This document shows positions 26,755 to 35,459 of a DNA stretch of 64,000 nt, piece after piece. Origin of the DNA: Longimicrobium terrae (GTDB taxonomy: Bacteria > Gemmatimonadota > Gemmatimonadetes > Longimicrobiales > Longimicrobiaceae); the NCBI RefSeq assembly GCF_014202995.1, contig NZ_JACHIA010000028.1:1-64000 (forward strand). Direction: 5' to 3'. The notes under the pieces were generated by a model. It ran no database searches. It was not told where the DNA came from and saw only the letters and a list, made by a program, of their open reading frames with translations. Position 1 is the first letter of the stretch. Every line of letters starts with the position of its first letter. The translations under genes and the position numbers were made by a program.

Positions 26755-28699
26755 CCGCTCCTCCGCGGTACAGGTCCACGTTCATCTGCAGCATGTGTTC
26801 AGGGTCAAGCAGAAGCACCACCCGGCCGCCCGCGTCCACCACCGCGCCCGACACGCCCCGCGGGCTGCCCAGCGCGGCGGGAAGGGCGCGCACGGTGGCC
26901 GAGTCCTGCGCCAAAAGCCGGTCGGCGCCCAGCGCCGCCGCCCGCGTTCCGCGGCGAAGCACCAGCACGTACGCCGGGTCCGGCGCGGCATCCCAGCCAA
27001 AGACGCGCTCCACGCGGATCAGCGGCAGGGCCTCGTCGCGCACGGGCACCGTTTCCGCGGCGCCCACCTGGCCCGGGGGGCCGGCGCGCAGCGTTTCCTC
27101 CACGTCCAGCGCGGGGATGGCCAGCGTCTGCCCGGCGGCGTGAAAGAAGAGGACGGGAACCATGGCCACCGTCAGCGGAAGCTGCAGCACGAAGCGGGTG
27201 CCGCCCTCGTCGCCGTCTTCCACCCACACCTGGCCGCGCATACGCGACACGGCGGCGCGCACCACGTCCAGCCCCACGCCGCGCCCGCTGATTTCGTCCG
27301 CCTCGCGCCGCGTGCTGAAGCCGGGGCGGAACAGCAGTTCATCCACCTCTTCTGGGGATGGATCGTCCGTGGCCAGCAGCCCCAGTTCGCGCCCGCGCTG
27401 CTCGATGAAGGCGCGGTTCAGCCCGCGGCCGTCGTCTTCCACCTCGATGCGCACGCGGTCGCCTTCCTGCGCCGCGGACAGGCGGATGACGGCCGCTTCC
27501 GGCTTGCCCGCCGCGCGGCGCTCGTCCGGCGTTTCCACCCCGTGGTCCACCGCGTTGCGGACCAGATGGAGGAGCGGGTCCAGCAGCGCGTCGGCGGTCG
27601 CCTTGTCCAGCTCCGTGCCCTCGCCCGCCAGCTCCACGCGGACGCGTTTGCCGCGCTCGCGGGCCAGGTCGGCGGCCAGCGCGGGAAAGCGGCTGAAGAC
27701 GCGCTCCACGGCCACCAGGCGCAGCGAGGTGGCGGAGCGGCGCACGGTGCCCGCGATCCCCTCCAGCGTCTCGACGTGCTCGCCCATCCCCCGGCGCAGT
27801 CCCGCGGCCTGCAGCGCGTCCGCGTGGCCCGCCGCCCAGGTGCGCAGGCTTTCCACTGCGCGCACCAGGTCGTCCACCTGGCTCAGCAGCGGGTCCAGCC
27901 GGTCGAACGGAATGCGGATGGTTTCCTCGCGCACCCCGGTCCACTCCGGCGCCAGGACCGGCGCGGCGGGCACGACCGCGGACGCGGGAGGCGGAACGGC
28001 GGGCGCCCCGGCATTGGTCGCATCTTCCGCGAGGGCAGCGGCTTCGGCCGATGCGGGCGCCGGCGTGACCGCGGGCGCCTGGGGATCGTCATCGGGATGG
28101 ATGGCGTCCGCTGCCACGGGATCAGCGGCGGATTCCGGCTCTCCGGGTCCATCGTCCGCGGCGGGGGCGGCGAGCGCGTCCGTCAGTTCGGCGCGAAGGA
28201 CGGGGAGCGGCGCGAATCCGTCTTCCTGTGTGGGGGAGCCGGCCACTTCCAGCGCGCGGCGCAGCGCGGAGCCGGAGCGCTGCAGCACGTCCAGCGGCAG
28301 GGAGGCGAGCGAGGCGGCGCCCTTGAACGCATCCTCCACCGTGTGCACCAGCTCCTGCAGCGGGCGCAGGCCGAGCATGGCCGCGTTGCCCTTGAGCGTG
28401 TGCAGCGCGCGCATGAGCTCGGCGCGGTCCTCCGCGGCGAGCGCGGTGCCGGCTTCCGCCTGAGCCAGCGCCTCGTCGAGCCGCGCCAGCTGGGCGCGGC
28501 CCTCGTCGCGAAAGTCGCCGAAGAGTTCGGAAAGATCCAGCAGGTCCGACAGTCTGTCCTGCTCCGGTCGCTGGTGTGGGCCGCGCGTGGGTAAGCAAGG
28601 ATCGCTATGCAAAGTCGCGACCAGTCCCCGCAGATCGTGCGGTCCGTCGCGCCCGGGACGTTCCCGGCCGCACAACGCGGAGCTTCGTTCGCTTGTCAT
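26744..28699 (-). CDS. cheA: Chemotaxis histidine kinase CheA
   Basis: Up to 651 residues. HPt (P1) domain with phospho-accepting His100 (LMRALHTLKGNAAMLGL), a long Ala/Pro linker (about 170-250) with no obvious P2, P3 dimerisation helices, P4 ATPase (LLHLVRNAVDHGVETPDERR; VEDDGRGLNRAFI; GRGVGLDVVRAAV) and a C-terminal CheW-like P5. The first about 45 residues are not CheA-like and partly lie in a dispersed intergenic repeat ending TGTCATCCTGAGCG, so the true start is probably internal, for example TTG 28612. It is the first gene of the eight-gene operon. Confidence 0.93.
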   Translation of the reverse strand: MTSERSSALCGRERPGRDGPHDLRGLVATLHSDPCLPTRGPHQRPEQDRLSDLLDLSELFGDFRDEGRAQLARLDEALAQAEAGTALAAEDRAELMRALHTLKGNAAMLGLRPLQELVHTVEDAFKGAASLASLPLDVLQRSGSALRRALEVAGSPTQEDGFAPLPVLRAELTDALAAPAADDGPGEPESAADPVAADAIHPDDDPQAPAVTPAPASAEAAALAEDATNAGAPAVPPPASAVVPAAPVLAPEWTGVREETIRIPFDRLDPLLSQVDDLVRAVESLRTWAAGHADALQAAGLRRGMGEHVETLEGIAGTVRRSATSLRLVAVERVFSRFPALAADLARERGKRVRVELAGEGTELDKATADALLDPLLHLVRNAVDHGVETPDERRAAGKPEAAVIRLSAAQEGDRVRIEVEDDGRGLNRAFIEQRGRELGLLATDDPSPEEVDELLFRPGFSTRREADEISGRGVGLDVVRAAVSRMRGQVWVEDGDEGGTRFVLQLPLTVAMVPVLFFHAAGQTLAIPALDVEETLRAGPPGQVGAAETVPVRDEALPLIRVERVFGWDAAPDPAYVLVLRRGTRAAALGADRLLAQDSATVRALPAALGSPRGVSGAVVDAGGRVVLLLDPEHMLQMNVDLYRGGAGGG

Positions 28700-28895
28700 C
28701 CTGAGCGCCGTGGTTTCGGCCTGCGCCGCGTCCGGTCAGGCCGGGCGGTGACGGGGAAGGGGAGGGTGATGGACCGGCTGCCGCCACGGGATGGCGGGCG
28801 TGATCGTGGAGCGCATGTTCGCCCCGCGTAACGGCACTGGTTGTGCGCCGGAGGGGCGGGGGATGCGGGGACCAGTCAACACCGGGACGAGCGGA

Positions 28896-29252
28896 ATGGA
28901 ACCGAAGGTCGACGTGCTGGACGGCGATGCGCCGGAAGACCTGGTACGCGAGTGGCGCGCGTTCGTGGACGAGTGCACCGCGGGGTATCCGTGGAACCTG
29001 TACGATTACCACAACGACCTCGCCGTGCGCGACCGGCTGGAAGACTGCCTCAAGGCGGGCTGCCTTCCGGAGGGCGTCGTGCGCGACGTGCTGAAGCTGG
29101 ACGCGCAGTTCCGCGAGATGCTTCAGCCGGGCATCGCGGTGGGGCCCGCGACGGATCCGTGGTGGCACCGCGGCGTTCCCCAGTACGCCGGCCCCGAGCT
29201 GGCCGAGGGGCTGCACGAGTGGTTTTCCGCGCCGGTCGAGGTGCGCGACTAG
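28896..29252 (+). CDS. Small acidic protein of unknown function
   Basis: 118 residues from ATG 28896. Acidic, helical and rich in Trp and Tyr (DLVREWRAFVDECTAGYPWN, LYDYHNDLAVRDRLEDCLKA, PATDPWWHRGVPQYAGPELA). No signal peptide. Composition and the terminator directly behind support a real gene. Earlier ATGs at 28791 and 28863 are possible but add low-complexity sequence. I do not recognise the family. Confidence 0.65.
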   Translation: MEPKVDVLDGDAPEDLVREWRAFVDECTAGYPWNLYDYHNDLAVRDRLEDCLKAGCLPEGVVRDVLKLDAQFREMLQPGIAVGPATDPWWHRGVPQYAGPELAEGLHEWFSAPVEVRD

Positions 29253-29277
29253 TTTCTCGGTTGATGGCGATGCGCAG

Positions 29278-29309
29278 AGGGCGGCTCCCGCGCGGGGAGC
29301 CGCCCTTTT
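29278..29309 (+). terminator. Rho-independent terminator
   Basis: Stem AGGGCGGCTCCC/GGGAGCCGCCCT followed by TTTT, 26 bases after the stop codon of the small acidic protein gene. Confidence 0.88.
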
Positions 29310-29324
29310 CGCGTCGGCCGGCCA

Positions 29325-29378
29325 TCCAACGGCCGTTTCACACGGAGGCCACGGAGGATGCACGGAGGGCACGGAGGA
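29325..29378 (+). repeat. Dispersed CACGGAGG repeat, copy 1
   Basis: ATCCAACGGCCGTTTCACAC followed by a run of (C/T)CACGGAGG-type units. Two further copies in opposite orientation occur at 30336-30389 and 31330-31388, so three copies frame the lipoprotein and the ArsR/SRPBCC pair. Confidence 0.85.
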
Positions 29379-29394
29379 ACAGCAAAACGGACTG

Positions 29395-29547
29395 GATCAC
29401 GCAGAGCAGCAGAGGAGCAGAGAGAATAGATAAAGACCGGCATCACACAGAGTCAACAGAGTACAGAATCTTTACTGTTAGCTCCGTTGACTCTGTGTGA
29501 TATCCTTCTGTTGTGTCTTTCTCTGCTGCTCTGCTGCTCTGCGTGAT
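29395..29547. repeat. Nested inverted repeat between convergent genes
   Basis: Two nested pairs of arms. Outer arms 29396-29424 and 29519-29547 carry CACGCAGAGCAGCAG-type sequence. Inner arms 29442-29461 and 29482-29501 are 20 bp, 19 of 20 matching (ATCACACAGAGTCAACAGAG). The whole can fold into a 150-base hairpin and sits just after the stop of the minus-strand lipoprotein gene, so it may act as a terminator or be a MITE-like remnant. Confidence 0.8.
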
Positions 29548-29567
29548 GGATATTCTGTCAGACGGCT

Positions 29568-30191
29568 TCAACGAAGGGCGGATGGGCGGCGCGCCTGATC
29601 CTCCGCGGCTCGGAAGCATGGTCCGAAGTCGGCGGGACCGGTGCGCTGGCCGAGGACGACATCATCAGGCAGAGACACGGCTGCATCGCCTCGTCCGCCT
29701 GACCATCCCCGCCCGCTGAGACGCCCGTCGCGAATCTCGAAGCGTGACACGTATCCCGCGTCCGCGGATTGGTCCAGCAGAACCGCGATGGAATCCCCTT
29801 CCATGCTCCAACGCGTCAGGCCGACCGGAGTCGAGCCCGCGTACCCGGGGAACGAATCATCCCTGTCCAGAACAAAGCAGGCATTCAGCGCTTCCCCCCA
29901 GCCCTCGGAGTTCATCAGCAGGAACGTGTGGCTGTCGAAGTACTCCAGAGCCGAACGCGGAACGGAAGACAGTGGCAACGGACGACCATCCAGAACGAGG
30001 GTTCCGCGAACCGCTGCGCTGGACGAGTCCGTGCACGCCCCGCTGCAGATCGAAACGGAGTACGTACCCGATACGCCTGCCCCGATCGCCTGTTTCTGGC
30101 GCGGCCTCCCGCTGGCGCATGCCGAACAGAACATCAGGAGTCCACTGATGATAACCGGCAGGAGTCTGGTTCCGGCGGGGAATCTCAACAT
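29568..30191 (-). CDS. Lipoprotein of unknown function
   Basis: 207 residues from ATG 30191. The signal peptide (LLPVIISGLLMFCSAC) ends in lipobox CSAC with Cys near residue 27. The mature part starts with a Gly/Ser segment containing a Cys pair (YSVSICSGACTDSSSA), then beta-rich sequence (RGTLVLDGRPLPLSSVP, GEALNACFVLDRDDSFPGY, SIAVLLDQSADAGYVSRFEI). The open frame continues to 30425 through the dispersed CACGGAGG repeat, which is not coding. No family recognised. Confidence 0.7.
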   Translation of the reverse strand: MLRFPAGTRLLPVIISGLLMFCSACASGRPRQKQAIGAGVSGTYSVSICSGACTDSSSAAVRGTLVLDGRPLPLSSVPRSALEYFDSHTFLLMNSEGWGEALNACFVLDRDDSFPGYAGSTPVGLTRWSMEGDSIAVLLDQSADAGYVSRFEIRDGRLSGRGWSGGRGDAAVSLPDDVVLGQRTGPADFGPCFRAAEDQARRPSALR

Positions 30192-30335
30192 CAAATCATC
30201 CCTGTCCAGCGTCGTCCGTGCGGATCTGCATGCCCCGGCCACACTGTACGATTTTCGATTCCGCAAATCAAGTATGAACACCAAAGGGTCGCACGGTGCG
30301 CGTCCGGGGTGGCGGCCATTCCTTGCCGCACTCAC

Positions 30336-30389
30336 GCTCCGTGACCTCCGTGCATCCTCCGTGACCTCCGTGTGAAACGGCTGTTGGAT
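30336..30389 (-). repeat. Dispersed CACGGAGG repeat, copy 2
   Basis: Inverted copy of 29325-29378 (GTGACCTCCGTGCATCCTCC, GTGTGAAACGGCTGTTGGAT) upstream of the minus-strand lipoprotein gene and of the ArsR gene. Confidence 0.85.
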
Positions 30390-30445
30390 CGCCGGCGCAC
30401 CGATTCTCTCGGCCACCCCTTGCATGCCGCGGCGGCTCGCGTTAC

Positions 30446-30469
30446 ATACTATACCATGTGGTTCAGTAT
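30446..30469 (+). promoter_or_regulatory. ArsR operator overlapping the start region
   Basis: Imperfect dyad ATACTATACCA-TG-TGGTTCAGTAT (9 of 11 pairs) that ends directly before the ATG at 30470. Its position and AT-rich ACCATRTGGT-like core fit an autoregulatory site for the ArsR protein encoded here. Confidence 0.6.
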
Positions 30470-30823
30470 ATGAAGATCAGACTCGATACTTCGTTTGCCG
30501 CGCTCTCGGACCCCACGCGGCGTGGCGTTCTGGAGCAGCTCGGGCGAGCCGACGCTTCGATCACGGAGCTCGCCGAGCGGTTCCACATGACGCTCACGGG
30601 CATGAAGAAGCACGTGGGCATCCTGGAGCAGGCGGGGCTCGTCATCACGGAGAAGATCGGGCGGGTGCGGACGTGCCGCCTCGGCCCGCGCCGGCTGGAG
30701 GAGGAGACGGCGTGGCTGGAGGCATACCGCCAGCGCTGGGACCAACGCTTCGACGAACTGGACAGGGTTGTCGAGGAACTTACTCGAAAGGAGAACGGTG
30801 ATGAACGCAGAAACGGAACGTAG
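30470..30823 (+). CDS. ArsR-family transcriptional regulator
   Basis: 117 residues from ATG 30470 (GTG 30458 would add four residues and lies within the operator dyad). Winged-helix pattern: FAALSDPTRRGVLEQLGRAD, ITELAERFHMTLTGMKKHVG, ILEQAGLVITEKIGRVRTCR. No metal-binding ELCVC motif, so it belongs to the metal-independent type usually paired with SRPBCC proteins. Its 3' end overlaps the SRPBCC gene by 23 bases. Likely represses its own operon through the dyad at its start. Confidence 0.9.
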   Translation: MKIRLDTSFAALSDPTRRGVLEQLGRADASITELAERFHMTLTGMKKHVGILEQAGLVITEKIGRVRTCRLGPRRLEEETAWLEAYRQRWDQRFDELDRVVEELTRKENGDERRNGT

Positions 30824-31316
30824 CCCCGGCGCCGCGAAGAACCGCACCACGGTGGAACGGACGTCGGACCGCGAGGTGGTGGTCACGCGGACCATCAACG
30901 GCCCGGCGCGCATCGTGTTCGAGGCATTTACCCGGGCCGAACTGTTCAGGCGCTGGTGGGTGCCCCAGTCGATGGGAATGACCCTGCTGTCCTGCGAAGT
31001 GGATGCACGTGTCGGCGGCAAGTACCGGCTGGTATTCGACTTCGATCCCGAGCCCGTTGCGTTTTTCGGCACCTATGTCGAAGTGGAGCCGCATTCGCGC
31101 CTGGCGTGGACCAATGAAGAGGGTGGCGAGGGCGAGTCTGTCACCACGGTGACCTTCGAGGAAAAGGACGGCAGGACCTTGGTGGTTCTGCGGGAAACCC
31201 ATCCCTCCAAGGAAGCGCTCGACGCCGCCGGGACCGGAGCCGCCGAAGCACTGATCGAAACCTTCGATCAGCTGGACGAGCTTCTCGTCGCCCTGGGCGA
31301 GAGTTCGGGGCAGTAA
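30801..31316 (+). CDS. SRPBCC (AHSA1-like) domain protein
   Basis: 171 residues; the ATG at 30801 has AAAGGAG seven bases upstream and overlaps the regulator gene. AHSA1/START-like fold: VVVTRTINGPARIVFEAFTR, AELFRRWWVPQSM, DARVGGKYRLVFDF, a TYVEVEPHSRLAWTNEE strand and the long C-terminal helix EALIETFDQLDELLVAL. Such proteins bind hydrophobic ligands; partner ArsR regulators are common. Ligand unknown. Confidence 0.9.
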   Translation: MNAETERSPGAAKNRTTVERTSDREVVVTRTINGPARIVFEAFTRAELFRRWWVPQSMGMTLLSCEVDARVGGKYRLVFDFDPEPVAFFGTYVEVEPHSRLAWTNEEGGEGESVTTVTFEEKDGRTLVVLRETHPSKEALDAAGTGAAEALIETFDQLDELLVALGESSGQ

Positions 31317-31329
31317 TACGCTTTTCCCC

Positions 31330-31388
31330 CGTGCCCTCCGTGCCCTCCGTGCATCCTCCGTGACCTCCGTGTGAAACGGCAGTTGGAC
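31330..31388 (-). repeat. Dispersed CACGGAGG repeat, copy 3
   Basis: Inverted copy with four CTCCGTG units followed by GTGTGAAACGGCAGTTGGAC, between the SRPBCC gene and the convergent phoU gene. Confidence 0.85.
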
Positions 31389-31462
31389 AGGCAGGCAGAC
31401 GCGAAAAGGGCGGCCTTCCGCACGGAAAGCCGCCCCCGCTCCATCCAGCCACCCGCGACAAG

Positions 31463-32152
31463 TCAGCGCATGTCGTGGCCCAGGCTGGAGTTGTGCTTGA
31501 TGTTGCGCCCTTCCACCAGGAACACCACGTCCTCCGCGATGTTGGTGGCCAGGTCCCCGATGCGCTCCAGGTTGCGGCTCACCAGGAACAGCGACATCGA
31601 CGCGCCGATGCGCCGCGGATCCTCCATCATGTGCGTCAGCAGAATGCGGAACAGCGAGTTGTGCAGCCCGTCCACGCGGTCGTCGCGGCGGCACACCTCG
31701 CGCGCGCCCTCCGCGTCCGCGCGCACGAAGGTGTCCAGCGCGTCGCTCAGCATTTCCGTCGCCAGGCGCCCCATCTCCTCGATCTCCGGAAACTCCAGGT
31801 AGACGGGATGGTCCGCCAGGTGCCGCACCGCCTCGGCGATGTTGACCGCGTGGTCGCCCACCCGCTCCAGGTCGTTGCTGATCTTCATCGCCATGGTGAT
31901 CAGCCGGAGGTCGCGCGCCATGGGCTGCTGCAGCGCGAGAAGGTGGATGCACATGTCGTCGATCATCACCTCCATGGCGTCCAGGTCGTTGTCCCGCCGG
32001 ATGACCTCCTGCGCCAGGTCCGCGTCGCGCTGGCGCAGCGCCATCATCGACCGGGCGACCAGTTCCTCCGCCAGGCCGGACATGTCCAGCAGCTGGCTCT
32101 TGAGCCGCGCCAGTTCCTCGTGAAAGTGGCGAACGCCGCTGACCGGGCTCAT
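31463..32152 (-). CDS. phoU: Phosphate transport system regulator PhoU
   Basis: 229 residues, two PhoU three-helix repeats with the signatures [20 protein letters not shown] and [20 protein letters not shown] (metal-binding E/DxxxD motifs). It links Pst transport activity to PhoR signalling. The ATG overlaps the pstB stop (ATGA). Last gene of the pst operon here, with the dispersed CACGGAGG repeat behind it. Confidence 0.96.
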   Translation of the reverse strand: MSPVSGVRHFHEELARLKSQLLDMSGLAEELVARSMMALRQRDADLAQEVIRRDNDLDAMEVMIDDMCIHLLALQQPMARDLRLITMAMKISNDLERVGDHAVNIAEAVRHLADHPVYLEFPEIEEMGRLATEMLSDALDTFVRADAEGAREVCRRDDRVDGLHNSLFRILLTHMMEDPRRIGASMSLFLVSRNLERIGDLATNIAEDVVFLVEGRNIKHNSSLGHDMR

Positions 32153-33024
32153 CCAAACCTCCCCGTGATGTACGCTTCGGTGCGCTCTTCGCGCGGGTTG
32201 GTGAACAGGGCCTGCGTGCGCCCCATCTCCACCAGCGCGCCCATGTAGAAGAAGGCCGTGAAGTCCGACACGCGCGCCGCCTGCTGCATGTTGTGCGTCA
32301 CGATGACGATGGTGTAATGGTCCTTGAGCTCGTACACCAGCTCCTCGATCTTCTGCGTGGCGATGGGGTCCAGCGCGCTGGCCGGTTCGTCCATCAGCAG
32401 CACCTCCGGCTGCACGGCCAGTGCCCGCGCAATGCACAGCCGCTGCTGCTGCCCGCCGCTCAGCCCCAGCGCGCTGCGGTCCAGCCGGTCGCTCACCTCG
32501 TCCCACAGCGCCGCCTGCTTCAGCGACCGCTCCACGATCTCGTCCAGCGCGCGGCGCCCCTTCGCCAGCCCGTTCACCCGCGCGCCATACGCCACGTTCT
32601 CGTAGATGCTCTTGGGGAACGGGTTGCTCTTCTGAAACACCATCCCCACCCGCTTGCGCAGCTGCACCACGTCCAGCCCGGTGCGGTACACGCTTTCCCC
32701 GCGCAGCGTGATGTCGCCGTCGTGGCGCGTTCCGGGAATCAGGTCGTTCATGCGGTTGATGGACCGCAGAAAGGTGCTCTTGCCGCAGCCGCTGGGCCCG
32801 ATGAAGGCGGTCACCCGCTTTTCCGGGATCTCCAGCGTGATGTCGTTGAGCGCGCGCGTGCCGCCGTACCAGAAGCTGAAGTCGTCCGCGCGGATGGCGG
32901 TCTCCGTGGCGGCCTGCGATCCCGCGCGGGCGGCGGGGGGAACGGGCGCGTGCGTCATGGCGGCGTTCTGCATGGGTGCGGCCGGCGCGGTGGGCTGCGG
33001 CGCGGCCGTGCGGATTTCGTTCAT
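32149..33024 (-). CDS. pstB: Phosphate ABC transporter ATP-binding protein PstB
   Basis: 291 residues. Walker [11 protein letters not shown]-loop [19 protein letters not shown] (typical PstB), signature [15 protein letters not shown], Walker [14 protein letters not shown]-loop [13 protein letters not shown]. About 45 N-terminal residues are an Ala/Pro-rich extension beyond the usual PstB start. The ATG follows the pstA stop by two bases. Confidence 0.96.
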   Translation of the reverse strand: MNEIRTAAPQPTAPAAPMQNAAMTHAPVPPAARAGSQAATETAIRADDFSFWYGGTRALNDITLEIPEKRVTAFIGPSGCGKSTFLRSINRMNDLIPGTRHDGDITLRGESVYRTGLDVVQLRKRVGMVFQKSNPFPKSIYENVAYGARVNGLAKGRRALDEIVERSLKQAALWDEVSDRLDRSALGLSGGQQQRLCIARALAVQPEVLLMDEPASALDPIATQKIEELVYELKDHYTIVIVTHNMQQAARVSDFTAFFYMGALVEMGRTQALFTNPREERTEAYITGRFG

Positions 33025-33026
33025 GG

Positions 33027-33893
33027 TCAGCGGCTCCGGAAGGGGCTGCGGATGAGAAAGCGGGCCACCAGGTTCATCGCCAGCACCAGCCCGATCAGCA
33101 GCAGCGACGCGGCCCACGCCTGCCGGTGCTGGTCTTCGAACGGACTGATTGCGTACTGAAAGATCTGCACGGGAAGCGCGGCGATGGGCTGGTCAAGCCG
33201 GGCGCTCCAGAACGGGTTTCCGAACGCGGTAAACAGCAGCGGCGCCGTTTCCCCCGCGATGCGGGCCAGCGCGACGAGCACGCCGGTGAGAATGCCGCTG
33301 CGCGCGGCGGGAAGCACCACGCCCAGCGTCGTCCGCCAGCGCGTAAAGCCAAGCGCCAGCGCGCCTTCCTTGAGCTCCTTGGGGACGAGGCGCACCATCT
33401 CCTCCGTGGTGCGCGTCACCATGGGGATGAGCATCAGCGCCAGGGCGACGCCGCCGGCAAAGGCGGTGAATCCCCCCATCGCCACCACCACCCACGCCCA
33501 CACGAAGATGCCGATGACGATGGACGGAATGCCGTTCATCACGTCCGTCACGAAGCGGATGCCGTTGGCCAGCCGCCCGCCCTCCGCCTCGGCGAGGAAG
33601 ATCCCGGCGCCGATCGCCACCGGGAGCCCCATCAGCGCGGCCAGGCCCACCAGCAGCGCCGTCCCCAGCACGCCGTTCCCCACGCCGCCGCCGGGCTGGC
33701 CGACGGGCGCGGGCACGCTGGTGAAGAAGGCCAGGTTCATGGACCCCAGCCCCGCGCGCAGCAGGTGAAAAAAGATGAGCAGCAGGGGAATGACGGTCAG
33801 CAGCGCGGCCACGCCCGTCATCGCCAGCCAGAACGCGCTCATGGCGCGGCGGCGGCGGTCGCGCGGCGTGGACCCCATCCGTTCCGCGCTCAC
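33027..33893 (-). CDS. pstA: Phosphate ABC transporter permease PstA
   Basis: 288 residues from GTG 33893, which overlaps the pstC stop as GTGA. Six hydrophobic segments, and the permease EAA-type loop [20 protein letters not shown]. The charged residues RRRR before the first membrane segment support inside orientation. Usual PstA length. Confidence 0.94.
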   Translation of the reverse strand: MSAERMGSTPRDRRRRAMSAFWLAMTGVAALLTVIPLLLIFFHLLRAGLGSMNLAFFTSVPAPVGQPGGGVGNGVLGTALLVGLAALMGLPVAIGAGIFLAEAEGGRLANGIRFVTDVMNGIPSIVIGIFVWAWVVVAMGGFTAFAGGVALALMLIPMVTRTTEEMVRLVPKELKEGALALGFTRWRTTLGVVLPAARSGILTGVLVALARIAGETAPLLFTAFGNPFWSARLDQPIAALPVQIFQYAISPFEDQHRQAWAASLLLIGLVLAMNLVARFLIRSPFRSR

Positions 33894-34885
33894 CGGCCCC
33901 CCCGCAGGCGGACGCGCCAGACCAGGAACCGGGCGACGGAATTGACGATGATGGTAATGCCGAACAGCAGCAGCGCGATGCTCATCAGCGCCGCCAGGTG
34001 CATGTCGTCCGACGCTTCGGCGAACTCGTTGGCCAGGACGCTCGCCATCGTCGCCGCGGGGGCAAAGAGGCTGGACGCGACCTCCGGCCGGTTTCCGATG
34101 ACCATCGTGATCGCCATCGTCTCCCCCAGCGCGCGGCCCAGCCCCAGGATGATGGCGCCGATGATCCCCGGCACGGCGTAGGGGACCACGATCTGCCACG
34201 TCATCTCCCACCGCGTGGCGCCGAGCGCGAGGGCGGCTTCGCGCTGCGCCACGGGGACGGCCGCCAGCACCTCTCGCGACACGGCCGAGACGAACGGGAC
34301 GATCATGATGGCGAGGATGACGCCGCCGGCCAGGATGCTGCTGCCGTACGCCGGCCCCGCGAACAGGCCGATGGACTTGCCGATGCTGTTGGCCAGCGGC
34401 TCCTGGATGCTGGAGCGCAGCCAGGGAACGAGGACGAAGATGGCCCACAGTCCGTAGACCACGCTGGGGATGGCGGCCAGCAGCTCCGTGCCGAACTGGA
34501 TGGGCGCAGCCAGCCAGCGCGGCGCCAGTTCCGTCAGAAAGATGGCGAGGCCCACGGAGAGGGGGACGGCGATCAGCAGCGCCAGCAGCGACGACGCCAT
34601 CGTCCCGAAGATGAAGGGAAGGGCGCCGAACTCGCCGGAAACCGGGTCCCACCGCGTCCCGGTGATGAACGCCGCTCCGAATGCGCGTACCGCCGGCCAC
34701 GCCGCGCCGCCCACGCGGATGACGATGAGGGCAAAGAGGATGGGGATGGACAGCCCGAACGCGCCGATGGTGAGCGCGTAGGTGCGGTCGGATAGGTTGC
34801 CCTGCGCGTAGCCGGGAAGCAGCCGCGCGTAGAAGGGAGGAGCGGCGCCCGCCAGCGCGCCGGCCTGCTCAGGTACGGGTTGCAT
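33890..34885 (-). CDS. pstC: Phosphate ABC transporter permease PstC
   Basis: 331 residues with six to seven membrane segments and EAA-loop REAALALGATRWEMTWQIVV; also the PstC-type LLAAIPSVVYGLWAIFVLVP and GRALGETMAITMVIGN. First gene of the pstC-A-B-phoU transcript; unusually pstS is a separate unit 570 bp upstream with repeats between. A TTTGTAACGG motif at 34900-34909 resembles half a Pho box. Confidence 0.95.
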   Translation of the reverse strand: MQPVPEQAGALAGAAPPFYARLLPGYAQGNLSDRTYALTIGAFGLSIPILFALIVIRVGGAAWPAVRAFGAAFITGTRWDPVSGEFGALPFIFGTMASSLLALLIAVPLSVGLAIFLTELAPRWLAAPIQFGTELLAAIPSVVYGLWAIFVLVPWLRSSIQEPLANSIGKSIGLFAGPAYGSSILAGGVILAIMIVPFVSAVSREVLAAVPVAQREAALALGATRWEMTWQIVVPYAVPGIIGAIILGLGRALGETMAITMVIGNRPEVASSLFAPAATMASVLANEFAEASDDMHLAALMSIALLLFGITIIVNSVARFLVWRVRLRGGR

Positions 34886-35010
34886 CCGATGCCGTCATGG
34901 TTGCCGTTACAAACGCGGGCCAGCGGCGACGAGCATTCGTGGCCGTGGCTCCGCGTTCGTGGTGTCCTCGTCGTGTCCGTCTCCCAGCTTTCCGGCGGCC
35001 CACCCCCGGC

Positions 35011-35371
35011 GAGAGCGAATGAATCCGCCGCTCAAACAGCGGGAACCCCCGACACACCGCCCACAGGCGCCGGTGGTATCTCGGCGTGTTCCTGGCTCCG
35101 ACGCCGCTGATGCTGTCCTGAGCGAATGAATCCGCCGCTCAAACCGCGGGAACCCCCGACCCGGCGCTATTCGCGCCCCGTTCGGGGCTTCAACCGCCTC
35201 GCGCCATCCGCGCCGATGCCCGCCCTCGCGCTGAGGTCTCCCTTTCTCCCGCGGAGCGGGGGAGAGGGCCGGGGAGAGGGGGCCCCTTCCGGCCGCGCGG
35301 CACCGTCCGAAACGCACCGCCCCGCCGTTCTCCCCTCTCCGTGCGGCAGTTTGCACGGGGAGGGGCCTCCC
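35011..35371. repeat. Composite repeat block between pstC and pstS
   Basis: Two copies of module M3 (GAGCGAATGAATCCGCCGCT... at 35011-35073 and 35120-35195, the second ending TTCGGGGCTTCAACC), then hairpin CTCCCGCGGAGCGGGGGAG (35240-35284) and CTCTCCGTGC...GCACGGGGAG (35335-35366). The rest of the 574-bp gap shows no coding signal. Confidence 0.8.
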
Positions 35372-35459
35372 CGCCGCCCGTGCCTCACCCGGCGTTCCGC
35401 TCCGATCTACTGCCCCGTCTCAAGACCTTCAGCCCCTCGGCCCGTCCGTTCCTCCGCCC

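Noticed and set aside
18590-28699. Flagellar chemotaxis operon
   Set aside because: No flagellar, motor-binding or pilus genes are linked, and the layout with HEAT protein and hybrid kinase argues for an alternative-function system.
28611-28699. N-terminal extension of CheA as a functional domain
   Set aside because: It overlaps a dispersed intergenic repeat end and shows no similarity to HPt or other CheA domains; kept in the coordinates only because no alternative start is clearly better.
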